This document shows, piece by piece, positions 35,040 to 44,014 of a stretch of DNA of 64,000 nt. This stretch comes from Treponema sp. (GTDB lineage Bacteria; Spirochaetota; Spirochaetia; Treponematales; Breznakiellaceae). The stretch lies in NCBI GenBank assembly GCA_031266095.1, contig JAISBR010000085.1, positions 53,282 to 117,281 of the forward strand, in the 5' to 3' direction. Below the pieces are notes generated by a model. The model was not told where the DNA came from. It searched no databases and saw only the letters and a list, made by a program, of their open reading frames with translations. A program made the position numbers and the translations under genes. Each line of letters starts with the position of its first letter. Position 1 is the first letter of the stretch.

Positions 35040-37715
35040 ATGGACAGTAGAATACATTTTTTTAGCCAGAAGGATGTCATTCCTCCAAAAGTCGCACCTG
35101 AACTGTTGGGCATCCGCGGGCGGCAGGCCAATGAATTCGCCGAGCTTGGGTTTCCCATCCTTCCCGGATTTATTCTGGATACAGAGATCGCCTCGGAGAT
35201 AGATACAAAAGTCATACGAAAGGACATAAAAACCCTCTTGGAAAAATGCGCCGGATTAGCAGGCAAAACTTACGGCGACACGAAGAATCCTATGCTTCTC
35301 AAGGTAGTAATATCCTCAAACCTGGCCATTACCACCTACCCGGCCCTGCATAATTTCGGCCTCGTGAAGCCCGCTATCGAAGGCTTTACCAACTGGGTGG
35401 GCGAGGACTTTGCCATCCACGAGTTACTCTTCCTGGTCCGGGGTATGCTCAAAATTGAGAAGCGGATCAAGGAACTTGAAGACAAGCCCAAAGAGCAGGA
35501 AGAGATCGCTTCCATGCTCAAACGCTTAAGTGTGATGCTGGGAATTTCCGGGCCTTCCAACGAACTGCGTGAAAAGGAAAAGCCAATTCCTATTGACAAA
35601 AGCGCCGGGGAATACATGGACGAGTACGCAAAGTATTTCCCCCAGGGCTTCTTCGATGACGCCGAAAGCCAGCTTTTGATCGTCTTGAGCGAAATATCAA
35701 AAATGCTCCAAATGGACGATCAGAACGACCATGACACGGCGCTCCTTATCCAGCCCATGGTGTACGGAAACTACGGTAAGGCCTCCTGCGCGGGTGATTT
35801 TTACAGCCGCAACATCGTTACCGGCGATAAAAAACTCCAGGGGGTATTCTTCCGGGGCAAATTCAACGAGTTTGGCGCCACAGGACAGGAGATCAACAAG
35901 ATCGACGCCGCTTATCTCAAAGAGCTTGAGAAAATCGCGTGGGCCCTTGAAGATAAATTCAAAGAAATTCGCCAGATTCGCTTTACCATTGAGAACGGCA
36001 AGCTCTGGCTCATTGAGCAGCGTCTTGTGGATCAGAAATCAACTCAGGCGGATATCAAGCTCCTGCTTGACTTGGCAAAACGGAAGATCGTTGACAACGC
36101 ATATGCAGTGAAAGCTATCGATCCCCTCAGACTGAATGAAATCCTGCACCCGGTGATCAATACGCCGAGCGTAAAAGACTTGAAATTCTGGAAGGGCGGT
36201 ATTGCCGGCGCGCCGGGCGCCGCCATCGGCAAAGTGTACTTCAGTACCAATGCGCTGCTTGAGGCAAAAAAGCTTGCGCAACAGAAAGGTGAGGATGATC
36301 GTTGCATCCTGGTGGCGATCTCTTCCTTTGCCGAGGATGTCAAGGCCATTGAGGTAAGTACCGGTGTTCTCACCGCCGAGGGCGGCTATTCGGCTCACGC
36401 CTCGGTTGTGGCCCGCCAATACGGAAAGGTCTCCCTGGTTTCGACCGCTCTCAAGATCAAGGGCAATAAGGCTACTCTTGGTGACTTCAGCTTTTCCGAA
36501 GGCGACTACCTTACCATCAGCGTTCCTTTTTATGGGGAATCCACGGTGTACAAGGGAACAGCCGAACTTATTGAGCCTGATCCCAAGGAATCGGGACTGC
36601 TGGACTTCATCGCCTTGACCAAGGGCTTCCTCAAAAAGTTCCATGTACGCTGTAACGCCGATACCCCCCGGGACGCGGCGCTGGCCCTGAGTTTTGGCGC
36701 GAGCGGGGTGGGTCTCTGCCGTACCGAACACATGTTCTTCAAGGCGGAGCGTATCAACGTGTTTCGGGAAATGCTGCTCTCCAGCGATTCCAAAGGGCGG
36801 CAAAAAGCCCTGGACAAACTCCAGGTTATGCAGCGGGACGACTTCTATAACATCATGAAAGTGATGTCCGGCAGGGGAGTGATCATCCGTTTGTTGGATT
36901 CCCCGCTACATGAGTTCATGCCCCATAACGACGAAGAACTGGCCGGCTATATTGCACATATCACCAAAACGAAGAACATCAAGCCATCCAAGACTGAGAT
37001 TCTCGCCCAGATTGAAGCTCTGCATGAGTTCAATCCCATGTTGGGACACCGGGGCTGCCGTATCGCCGTATCCTACCCTGAAATCTACGCCATGCAGGTC
37101 AAGGCTATTTTTGAGGCCACCTATAAGCTTCACGCCGAAAAGATCGACGCCCGGCCTGAAATCATGGTTCCCATCGTGATGAACGCGTCGGAACTCAAAC
37201 TTATCGCCTACGGCAAGAAGATCGAAGGTTCAAACTACATCGGTATTGTTGATATTGAGGAATCGCTGAGAAAAGAAAAGAAGGCAAAAGAGGTGGAGTA
37301 CCAGATTGGCACTATGATAGAACTACCCGCCGCAGCCTTGGGCGCGGGAGAAATCGCCAAGTATGGCCGTTTCTTCAGCTTTGGCACCAACGACCTGACC
37401 CAGACCACCCTGGGCATTTCCCGGGATGACTTTACCGCCTTCATGCCTGACTATACTCTATTCGATCTTATCCAGGGAAACCCCTTCAGCACGCTGGATC
37501 CGAGGGTCAAAGAACTCATCACCTTGGCTGCCGATCGAGGGCGGCTTACCCGGCCGGACTTGGTCTGCGGTCTCTGTGGGGAGCACGGCGCCAATCCGGC
37601 CAATGTGCGCTTCTGCATGGACGCGGGCCTTGATTACGTATCATGCTCTCCCTATTCGGTACCCATTGCCCTGCTGGGCGTGGCCCAAGCGGAGATTGCG
37701 AGAGGCGAACAGTAA
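35040..37715 (+). CDS. ppdK: Pyruvate, phosphate dikinase
   Basis: Interconverts pyruvate + ATP + Pi with PEP + AMP + PPi. 891 residues: a shortened, divergent N-terminal nucleotide domain (LGIRGRQANEFAELGFPILP in place of the usual GGKGANLAEM), the phosphohistidine domain with TAEGGYSAHASVVAR, and a well conserved PEP/pyruvate barrel (GVGLCRTEHMFF, GTNDLTQTTLG, CGLCGEHGANP with the catalytic Cys). The conserved barrel and His domain make a PEP-handling enzyme certain; the divergent ATP domain leaves the phosphoryl donor open (ATP, PPi or a protein). Confidence 0.88.
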   Translation: MDSRIHFFSQKDVIPPKVAPELLGIRGRQANEFAELGFPILPGFILDTEIASEIDTKVIRKDIKTLLEKCAGLAGKTYGDTKNPMLLKVVISSNLAITTYPALHNFGLVKPAIEGFTNWVGEDFAIHELLFLVRGMLKIEKRIKELEDKPKEQEEIASMLKRLSVMLGISGPSNELREKEKPIPIDKSAGEYMDEYAKYFPQGFFDDAESQLLIVLSEISKMLQMDDQNDHDTALLIQPMVYGNYGKASCAGDFYSRNIVTGDKKLQGVFFRGKFNEFGATGQEINKIDAAYLKELEKIAWALEDKFKEIRQIRFTIENGKLWLIEQRLVDQKSTQADIKLLLDLAKRKIVDNAYAVKAIDPLRLNEILHPVINTPSVKDLKFWKGGIAGAPGAAIGKVYFSTNALLEAKKLAQQKGEDDRCILVAISSFAEDVKAIEVSTGVLTAEGGYSAHASVVARQYGKVSLVSTALKIKGNKATLGDFSFSEGDYLTISVPFYGESTVYKGTAELIEPDPKESGLLDFIALTKGFLKKFHVRCNADTPRDAALALSFGASGVGLCRTEHMFFKAERINVFREMLLSSDSKGRQKALDKLQVMQRDDFYNIMKVMSGRGVIIRLLDSPLHEFMPHNDEELAGYIAHITKTKNIKPSKTEILAQIEALHEFNPMLGHRGCRIAVSYPEIYAMQVKAIFEATYKLHAEKIDARPEIMVPIVMNASELKLIAYGKKIEGSNYIGIVDIEESLRKEKKAKEVEYQIGTMIELPAAALGAGEIAKYGRFFSFGTNDLTQTTLGISRDDFTAFMPDYTLFDLIQGNPFSTLDPRVKELITLAADRGRLTRPDLVCGLCGEHGANPANVRFCMDAGLDYVSCSPYSVPIALLGVAQAEIARGEQ

Positions 37716-37731
37716 TATTTACATAAGAGAG

Positions 37732-37762
37732 GCTGTTCCAAAACTTCAGCTTTTGGAACAGC
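37732..37762. repeat. Hairpin repeat
   Basis: GCTGTTCCAAAA / TTTTGGAACAGC, 12-bp perfect arms, 7-nt loop cttcagc, 17 bp after the ppdK stop. Same family as 5319-5349. Confidence 0.85.
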
Positions 37763-37809
37763 TTCCTTAGATTTAGAGGAAAAACCGGGCTTTTGACCGG
37801 TTTTTCCAA

Positions 37810-37847
37810 GAGCTTGTCCAAAACCAACCGGGTTTTGGAACAAGCTC
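37810..37847. repeat. Hairpin repeat
   Basis: GAGCTTGTCCAAAACC / GGTTTTGGAACAAGCTC with one asymmetric base; loop aaccg. Confidence 0.8.
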
Positions 37848-37869
37848 AAGATTAAGACTCTTAAATAAC

Positions 37870-37906
37870 AAAGCCGTCCGATCAGCTGGACGGCTTTGCG
37901 TTTTTT
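37870..37906 (+). terminator. Terminator of ppdK transcript
   Basis: AAAGCCGTCC / GGACGGCTTT (8-nt loop), then GCG and TTTTTT. Confidence 0.88.
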
Positions 37907-37923
37907 AGTCTTAAGACAACGGA

Positions 37924-37957
37924 GGCGATTTCAAAACAAGTGGTTTAAAAATCGTCC
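37924..37957. repeat. Hairpin repeat, imperfect
   Basis: GGCGATTTCAAAAC / GTTTAAAAATCGTCC, just below the stop of the H1-like-tail gene. Confidence 0.6.
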
Positions 37958-37963
37958 CACTTG

Positions 37964-38800
37964 TTATGCGAATTCACCTTTAAAGGACATGGTTGTTTCC
38001 ACCATTCTTGAGACCAGTGTTGCCGCGATTCTGGCGTCCCCCTGGGGGATTCCCGCTTCCTGGTTAAAGGATTTTTCAAAAAGTTCCCTAAGGGTTTCGT
38101 AGACATCGGACAGGTTGTACAGTACCCGGGCAAAGTTGTCGCCGGTGGGCTTGAGAATGGTGAATGAGCCAAAGGTATCATTCGGTTCTTTGGCTACATA
38201 GATAGAGTTTTGCTTCCGGTCGGTAATTTTCTCCAGTTCGCTGAAACGCTTGGGAATAAGCTCGCCTTCCTTCCTGCTGACCGGTTCCTGATACTTGAGC
38301 GGGTAGGAAGCAGGTTCTACCAGAACGAACAACTTCTTTCCGCCGGTAACGAATTCCAGTCCTCCGGTACCCAGGCGTATTTCTTTTACACCCGAATAGG
38401 ATACCACCTCATAGATAGAATATGCCGAGTTCATACTGAAAAACGCGGAAACGATGTAGCCATGATCCCTGGGTAATTTGTCCTGGGCGTAGGCGTCAAA
38501 AAGATCCATAACCCTGAGGCCGGTTGCGGCGGATTCCATCGCCGGGGCTTTCATAGTTGTTTTCTTTACCGGGGCTTTCGCGGCGGGTTTTTTCACCGCC
38601 GTTTTCACGGCGGGCTTCTTGGCCGGGGCTTTCGCGGCGGATTTCGCCGCCAGTTTTTTCACCGCCGTCTTCACGGCGGGCTTCTTGGCCGGAGCTTTCG
38701 CGGCGGGTTTTGCCGCCGGTTTTTTTACCGCTGTCTTCGCAGCGGGTTTCTTGGCTGTTGTTGATTTAGTACTTTTTACGGATTTGCCTGTGGTCGCCAT
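37964..38800 (-). CDS. Protein with histone H1-like Lys/Ala/Pro tail
   Basis: 278 residues. The first 92 are a basic tail of KKPA(A/V)K-type repeats (AAKAPAKKPAVKTAVKK occurs twice), as in bacterial histone H1-like proteins. The remaining 185 residues are an unrecognised globular alpha/beta domain (GLRVMDLFDAYAQDKLPRDH ... FGSFTILKPTGDNFARVLYN). The tail suggests nucleic-acid or polyphosphate binding, and the globular part may give specificity. AAGGAGGG precedes the ATG. Convergent with ppdK. Confidence 0.8.
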   Translation of the reverse strand: MATTGKSVKSTKSTTAKKPAAKTAVKKPAAKPAAKAPAKKPAVKTAVKKLAAKSAAKAPAKKPAVKTAVKKPAAKAPVKKTTMKAPAMESAATGLRVMDLFDAYAQDKLPRDHGYIVSAFFSMNSAYSIYEVVSYSGVKEIRLGTGGLEFVTGGKKLFVLVEPASYPLKYQEPVSRKEGELIPKRFSELEKITDRKQNSIYVAKEPNDTFGSFTILKPTGDNFARVLYNLSDVYETLRELFEKSFNQEAGIPQGDARIAATLVSRMVETTMSFKGEFA

Positions 38801-38829
38801 TAATATCCCTCCTTGAATTTTTCGAGTCT

Positions 38830-38970
38830 GGGGACTTTCTAAAAACTTCCATATTTAGAAATTTTCTTACCCCAGAAGAAGACCGCCTTATCGCAATTCA
38901 TTACATTGCAAAGACTTAACGGTTTTCTCCAAGCGTCTCCGGAAACCCAAACGGATTTTCAGAAGCGCCT
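38830..38970. repeat. Two degenerate hairpin repeats
   Basis: Imperfect members of the CAAAAC/GTTTTG family: about 38830-38863 (GACTTTCTAAAAAC ... ATTTAGAAATTTTC) and 38930-38969 (GCGTCTCCGGAAACC ... GGATTTTCAGAAGCGC). Confidence 0.5.
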
Positions 38971-39057
38971 TCTGATTCGATTATAGACTTTTTCCCCAAG
39001 TCTTAGCAACTGTTTTTTGATAATTCGTTAATCCAATAGTTATTTTACCCTTACATA

Positions 39058-39092
39058 GGACGATTTCAAAAATCGCTGTTTTGAAATCGTCC
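39058..39092. repeat. Hairpin repeat, perfect 14-bp arms
   Basis: GGACGATTTCAAAA (39058-39071) and TTTTGAAATCGTCC (39079-39092), loop atcgctg. Lies in the 366-bp gap 38801-39166 between pta and the H1-like gene. Confidence 0.88.
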
Positions 39093-39166
39093 CACATATT
39101 CAGCGAGAAAAGACACCCGGCAAAGCGGGGCATCAGACAGTAAGCGTATTCCGCTTAATCCACAGG

Positions 39167-40162
39167 CTATTTTACCCGTGACAGGGTAACTGCGGCGGTA
39201 GTAACAATGTCGTCTACCGAAGCGCCCCGGGAGAGATCGCTGATAGGTTTGGCGAAACCCTGCAGGAAGGGGCCGAAGGCTTCAGCCTTGCCCAGCCGCT
39301 GGACCAGCTTGTAACCGATGTTACCCGATCCCAAGTCCGGAAATACCAGGGTGTTTACTTTGCCCCGTACCGGACTGCCCGGCGCTTTTTTATCCGTTAC
39401 TGAGGGTACCAGGGCGGCATCAGCCTGAAGCTCTCCGTCAAAAATAAAGTCGGGATTCTTACCCTTGAGAAACTCCACCGCCGTTTGTACTTTGGTCACG
39501 TCGTCGTGTTTGGCGGAACCTTTGGTGGAAAACGACATCAGCGCCACCACCGGCTCCAGGCCCAGGAATTCCCGGCAGGACCGGGCCGCGCTCTCGGCGA
39601 TGTCCGCGAGCTGTTCCGCCGTCGGATCAGGCACTACCGCGCAGTCCGAGAAGATGAGGGCGCCGTCGGCTCCCCACTGGGGATCCATGTTAGCCATCAC
39701 AAAGCAGGAAGACGCTGTTTTAAGCCCCGGCAGAGTACCGATAATGGCCAGGCCCGCCCGGAGCACATCACCGGTGGTGTTTTCAGCGCCGGCAACCATG
39801 GCGTCCGCGGCATCCAGGTGTACCATCATAGCGCCCCAGCGCAGGGGATCCGTAATGTCAATCTTTGCCTGTTCCCCGGTCATACCCTTGTGTTTGCGCA
39901 GTTCGTAGTATTCCTGGGCGTATTTATTCAGGTTAACGTCGGCGTGAGGAGAAATAATATTGACGCCACTTAAGTCCACCCCCTCATCTTCCGCCACTTT
40001 CTGAATATCCGCTGCTTTTCCCAAAAGAGTAACGCTGACGGCAAGCTGTTCGTCCATCAGAATCCGGGCCGCCTTGATGGTTCGGGAATCTGTGCCCTCG
40101 GGAAGTACCAGCTTTTTCCGCATTGATTTAGCTTTGGCCTTCATCTTACTTACAAAATCCAT
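39167..40162 (-). CDS. pta: Phosphate acetyltransferase
   Basis: Converts acetyl-CoA and Pi to acetyl phosphate and CoA in acetate formation or assimilation. 331 residues, the short catalytic-domain form: KLVLPEGTDSRTIKAA, AMVAGAENTTGDVLRAG, IFSDCAVVPDPTAEQLADIA and FDGELQADAALVP are typical. AAGGAG precedes the ATG. No ackA is adjacent. Confidence 0.95.
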   Translation of the reverse strand: MDFVSKMKAKAKSMRKKLVLPEGTDSRTIKAARILMDEQLAVSVTLLGKAADIQKVAEDEGVDLSGVNIISPHADVNLNKYAQEYYELRKHKGMTGEQAKIDITDPLRWGAMMVHLDAADAMVAGAENTTGDVLRAGLAIIGTLPGLKTASSCFVMANMDPQWGADGALIFSDCAVVPDPTAEQLADIAESAARSCREFLGLEPVVALMSFSTKGSAKHDDVTKVQTAVEFLKGKNPDFIFDGELQADAALVPSVTDKKAPGSPVRGKVNTLVFPDLGSGNIGYKLVQRLGKAEAFGPFLQGFAKPISDLSRGASVDDIVTTAAVTLSRVK

Positions 40163-40298
40163 ATACTACCACTCCTTTCCGGCGGTTCATTTCAACCCCG
40201 GATTATTGGTATTTAAGTACCTATGATTCTCAGCATAGCCTGATATATGGAATTCCGCAAGTAATTCAATTTGACGGGGGTAATTTAACCGCAAACTC

Positions 40299-41222
40299 CT
40301 ACTCGGCCTCCCATAGCCATGTGGAGAGGTAGCGTTCACCGGTATCGGGGAGAACCGTCACAATGGTTTTGCCCTTGTTTTCAGGGCGCTTGGAAATGGT
40401 CAGCGCTGCCTCAAGAGCGGAACCGGAAGAAATACCCGCCAGGATTCCCTCCTCTTTCGCGAGACGGCGGGCGGCGTTTCCCGCTTTGATTTCATCGGTT
40501 AGATAAATCTCGTCTATCACCGATGGATCGTAGACTTGGGGCTGGAAACCGGCACCGATGCCCTGTATCTTGTGGGAACCCGCCTGGCCGCCTGAGAGTA
40601 CCGGCGAGGCCGCAGGTTCTACGGCGATCACCTTTATCGAAGACTTTTTTGACTTGAGGAATCTGCCCGCTCCGGTAATGGTACCACCGGTGCCGACTCC
40701 GCCGATGAGGATATCTACCTCTCCGTCGGTATCGTCCCAGATTTCAGGACCCGTGGTTTTTTCGTGGATAGTCGCGTTGGCAGGGTTGCTGAACTGCTGG
40801 GGGATAAAAGAATTGGGGATTGATGCTGCCAGATCCTCCGCTTTGGCGATAGCGCCCTTCATACCCTTGGCGCCTTCAGTCAATTCCAATTCCGCTCCCA
40901 AGGCTTTGAGAAGTTTCCGGCGCTCAATACTCATGGTTTCCGGCATGGTAAGGATTATGCGATAACCCTTGACCGCTGCGACATACGCGAGACCAATACC
41001 AGTGTTACCGCTGGTTGGCTCAATGATCACTGTTCCTTTTTTCAGCTTGCCGTCCTTTTCAGCGTCTTCAATCATCGCCAGGGCGATACGGTCCTTGACG
41101 CTGTGGAGCGGGTTAAAACTCTCTAGTTTGACAAAAACTGTGGCGCCGCCCTCGTTGATTTTATTGATTTTAACCAGCGGTGTGTTTCCAATAAGTTCCG
41201 TGATTCTTTCTGCCCGTGCCAT
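40299..41222 (-). CDS. cysK: Cysteine synthase A
   Basis: PLP enzyme making cysteine from O-acetylserine and sulphide. 307 residues; PLP lysine in HSVKDRIA, substrate loop [11 protein letters not shown], phosphate loop [12 protein letters not shown], and [17 protein letters not shown] precedes the ATG. Transcribed from a consensus promoter about 110 nt upstream. Confidence 0.96.
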   Translation of the reverse strand: MARAERITELIGNTPLVKINKINEGGATVFVKLESFNPLHSVKDRIALAMIEDAEKDGKLKKGTVIIEPTSGNTGIGLAYVAAVKGYRIILTMPETMSIERRKLLKALGAELELTEGAKGMKGAIAKAEDLAASIPNSFIPQQFSNPANATIHEKTTGPEIWDDTDGEVDILIGGVGTGGTITGAGRFLKSKKSSIKVIAVEPAASPVLSGGQAGSHKIQGIGAGFQPQVYDPSVIDEIYLTDEIKAGNAARRLAKEEGILAGISSGSALEAALTISKRPENKGKTIVTVLPDTGERYLSTWLWEAE

Positions 41223-41338
41223 ATTATCCTCCTTGGTATTTTTCCGGAGCCTGTGAAGAAAAATCGCCCGATCACTTGTTCATAAACATCAGATGATTTT
41301 ATGCTTGAAGCCCCTTAACTCCTAGTATTTATACAGGT

Positions 41339-41367
41339 ATTATATCATAAAAATCAACAAGTGTCAA
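41339..41367 (-). promoter_or_regulatory. Consensus promoter of cysK
   Basis: TTGACA (41362-41367), 17 bp, TATAAT (41339-41344), all consensus. The leader of about 110 nt has small hairpins (AAATCATC/GATGTTT; ATCG-GGC-GAT followed by TTTTTC at about 41265-41252) that could form an attenuator; no known riboswitch recognised. Confidence 0.8.
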
Positions 41368-41390
41368 CCAGTGAAAACATTTTTCCGGGT

Positions 41391-41603
41391 TTATAGAGAA
41401 GACAGGCAGCGGTATTTATGGAAGCCGCCCATTCGGGGATGAACCGTTTGCGCAAGATACCGGTTCGCGTTGAAAAACAGGAAAGCTCGTATCTTGGGTT
41501 GCGTATGTACGTGTGCGCTTTCATCGCCTTCCTCAAAGTACTTGTTATTTAGGGACAAACCCCTATCCGGCTTTACGGTAAAATTCTGATTTTTCATCAG
41601 CAT
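41391..41603 (-). other. Unassigned open frames between cysK and TPR gene
   Basis: Two overlapping minus-strand frames (41391-41603, 70 codons; 41354-41536, 60 codons) look like one short protein broken by a frameshift, but neither matches a family I know. No ribosome site and no clear codon bias. The 300-bp stretch 41368-41671 has no other content I can support. Confidence 0.25.
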
Positions 41604-41671
41604 GGTGGTTAAAATGCTTGTATATGCGCCGGCCCTGCAGGTAATTTTAAACCGGCTGTTCGAGACCCACG

Positions 41672-43378
41672 CTAATTTACCCCGGCGTATTCCCGTTCAT
41701 AGCGCTTAAGCCGGGGATTATCCGGGGCTATGGCGAGGGCCTGCTTGAGGTAGTACAGCGCCCGGCGCTGATCCTTTCGGCGGTGGTAAATCTCGAATGT
41801 GGCGATAAGGGTGTCAAGATTCCGAGGGGCTTCAAAGAGGCTGGAACGGAGATCGCTCAGGGCCGCTTCCTCATTGGTCCGAAGGCGGCTGCGCAGGTAA
41901 TAATAACGGCTTTTTGCCGGCCCCCCACTTGAGACCGAAAGGCGGCTTTCAATCATTCTGCCGGCTTCTTCCCGCCGATCGGCGTCGATAAGGGCGGAGA
42001 TGTAGGCGGCCGCACCCTCATCGTTGGCGGTGTCCCGTTCATAGAGTTCCCGCGCATACGAGAGAGCCCGGGACTTGTTTCCCAAACCCAGTTCCACCGT
42101 ATAGGCGTCCAGGAGATCCTGGTTGGAACGCCGCCTGTTGAGCAGCCGGTTCACAAAACCCTGGGCTTCCCGCCAGTTTTCCCGGCGAATAGCGTCCCTC
42201 AGGGCCAGACTCAGTACCGGCAGGGAAGGATCGGGATCGTTCAAGAGGCGGCCAAGCAGTTCCCTGCCCTCAGCCTCATCCTCCGGCCGGGGAGATTCCA
42301 TGAGGAGCCGGGCGGCGTAGGCCAGTGCCTCCTCATCGCCGGGGGAAAGGCGGAGTATGGAACGGAGATAATTAAGGGCGGAATCACGGTTCCGGTAGCC
42401 CTCGGCCTGAAGCCTGGCCCGCAGGAACAGGTAAAGCCGGTTACCTGGGTTGATCGCGGCGTAAAGATCCAGGGGCGCTTGGGCCTGGGCAAAACGGCCC
42501 AATTCTACCAGAATATGGGCCCGCATCAGGATAAAGTCCCCGTCCCGGCTGTCCCGCCGCAGAATCTCCGCTACCGCCGGTTCCGCCCGGGACCAGTCCC
42601 CATTTTCATAATAGGCAAGGGCAAGCTGCCGCTTGATCTCCATGTTGTCGGGGAAGCGGATCGCCAGTTCCGAAAGCGCCTGCGGAACCTGCTGTTTCCT
42701 GCCTGAATTGCCTATCACCCGGACTAGGCCGAGCATGGCGGGGTAACATTCCTCGGAAATATGGTAAGCCTGGGTGTAGGCGGCTTCCGCTTCCTCAAGC
42801 TGTCCCAGCCGTTCAAACACCATACCGAGAAAAAAGGGAGCAAGTACCGAATCGGGGCGCAGGCGCCGGGCTTTTTCCAGATCCGGAAGGGCCAGAAGGA
42901 GCCGTTCCCGCCGGGTTTCGGCGAACAGGGCCAGAAAGGGTAATACATGTTCCAGAAAGTCGGTAGAATCGGCAGGAGGCGGGACATAATTACCCCGCTC
43001 AGCTTCCCTCAAAATCCGGGCGTAGACATGAGTCTGGGGAAGATCTATGGAGGGAAGCGGGGCGGCTGTATCGGGGTAGATCCGCATGATAAGGACGGTG
43101 TTAACTCCGTTCATCACCCGGCCAAACTCCGAAGCTCCCAGGTCCCGGTCGCTGATAAGTTCCAAAGCCCGCAGCATGAGAGGCGGTATTCCGGTTTCGG
43201 TTAAATTCCGAATTTCCTCGACGATTCCCCCTCCGGCGGAAGGGGAAGGATTACGTTCTACGGGCGGGCGGGAACTTTCCGCTGGAAGAGGACGGGCAGG
43301 GGCTGGGGATTGACAAGAAACAATGGTTTGAACAATTAACAGTACCCAAAAAAAAGGAAACCAGGACCTATTTGTCAC
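41672..43378 (-). CDS. TPR-repeat lipoprotein
   Basis: 568 residues: signal peptide with lipobox (VQTIVSC), Pro-rich linker, then TPR units across about 170-560 (e.g. PFFLGMVFERLGQLEEAEAA, IKRQLALAYYENGDWSRAEP, ALYYLKQALAIAPDNPRLKR). A periplasmic or outer-leaflet scaffold, partner unknown. Its ATG overlaps the upstream membrane gene stop. Confidence 0.85.
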   Translation of the reverse strand: MTNRSWFPFFWVLLIVQTIVSCQSPAPARPLPAESSRPPVERNPSPSAGGGIVEEIRNLTETGIPPLMLRALELISDRDLGASEFGRVMNGVNTVLIMRIYPDTAAPLPSIDLPQTHVYARILREAERGNYVPPPADSTDFLEHVLPFLALFAETRRERLLLALPDLEKARRLRPDSVLAPFFLGMVFERLGQLEEAEAAYTQAYHISEECYPAMLGLVRVIGNSGRKQQVPQALSELAIRFPDNMEIKRQLALAYYENGDWSRAEPAVAEILRRDSRDGDFILMRAHILVELGRFAQAQAPLDLYAAINPGNRLYLFLRARLQAEGYRNRDSALNYLRSILRLSPGDEEALAYAARLLMESPRPEDEAEGRELLGRLLNDPDPSLPVLSLALRDAIRRENWREAQGFVNRLLNRRRSNQDLLDAYTVELGLGNKSRALSYARELYERDTANDEGAAAYISALIDADRREEAGRMIESRLSVSSGGPAKSRYYYLRSRLRTNEEAALSDLRSSLFEAPRNLDTLIATFEIYHRRKDQRRALYYLKQALAIAPDNPRLKRYEREYAGVN

Positions 43379-43926
43379 CGTTTAGGTTCCCCGGTGTTTT
43401 TTGTACTGAGGGAAATAGGTATCAGTATAAGCCCCGCCAATATCATCAAAAGGGGCCACCAGTTCTTGACAAACTGCGCCAGGGAAAAGGAAACCAGGTC
43501 CAGAGAAAAGACCAGCAGTACCGAACCCAGCAGGATAAAAGCGAGGGATGACACCAGGTACCTGATGCGGAAGGTTCCGTACTGACGCCAGCTTGCGGGA
43601 AACAGGGCTATCCCTGAAAAAACCGAAAGCAGCGGCCAGACACGGGAAAATGGGAGCGGGATGACGTGCAAGGCGTAAAGAAGGAGAAAAAGCCCTGTCT
43701 GTAAAAAAAAGGACGCGAAAAAGAGGTACACAGAACGTTTATTGAGTTTTACGGCCAGTACGGCGCAGCCAATGCCTAAAATCACAAAAACGAAAGAAAC
43801 AAATATGAATGCCGGGGAAATTTCCGCCAAAGATCCCAGCAAAAAGGCACTGCCAAGAAACATGAGAAGAAGGCCGATAATAAAAATGAACCTGGCGGCT
43901 ATCCGGCGGTTCACAAAACGGTGCAT
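43375..43926 (-). CDS. Small polytopic membrane protein
   Basis: 183 residues, six transmembrane helices in two similar halves (LGIGCAVLAV ... / FILLGSVLLVF ...; WPLLSVFSGIALFP and WPLLMILAGLILIP repeat). Resembles small membrane proteins of the LiaI/DUF5668 kind; function unknown. The predicted transcription start is 2 nt before the ATG. Confidence 0.75.
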   Translation of the reverse strand: MHRFVNRRIAARFIFIIGLLLMFLGSAFLLGSLAEISPAFIFVSFVFVILGIGCAVLAVKLNKRSVYLFFASFFLQTGLFLLLYALHVIPLPFSRVWPLLSVFSGIALFPASWRQYGTFRIRYLVSSLAFILLGSVLLVFSLDLVSFSLAQFVKNWWPLLMILAGLILIPISLSTKNTGEPKR

Positions 43927-43934
43927 ATAATGTA

Positions 43935-43963
43935 ATTATAACAAGAGAAGTTTTCCCTGCCAA
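43935..43963 (-). promoter_or_regulatory. Promoter of membrane protein-TPR operon
   Basis: TTGGCA (43958-43963), 17 bp, TATAAT (43935-43940). Expected +1 near 43928 with the ATG at 43926 and no Shine-Dalgarno. Confidence 0.75.
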
Positions 43964-44014
43964 GAGAAAACATGAAACTTGTCTTGTTTATGCCGTAGGG
44001 CAAGGAAATACAGG

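Noticed and set aside
38557..38769. Regular repeats resembling a CRISPR array
   Set aside because: They code the KKPAAK tail in frame, with no unique spacers and no cas genes.
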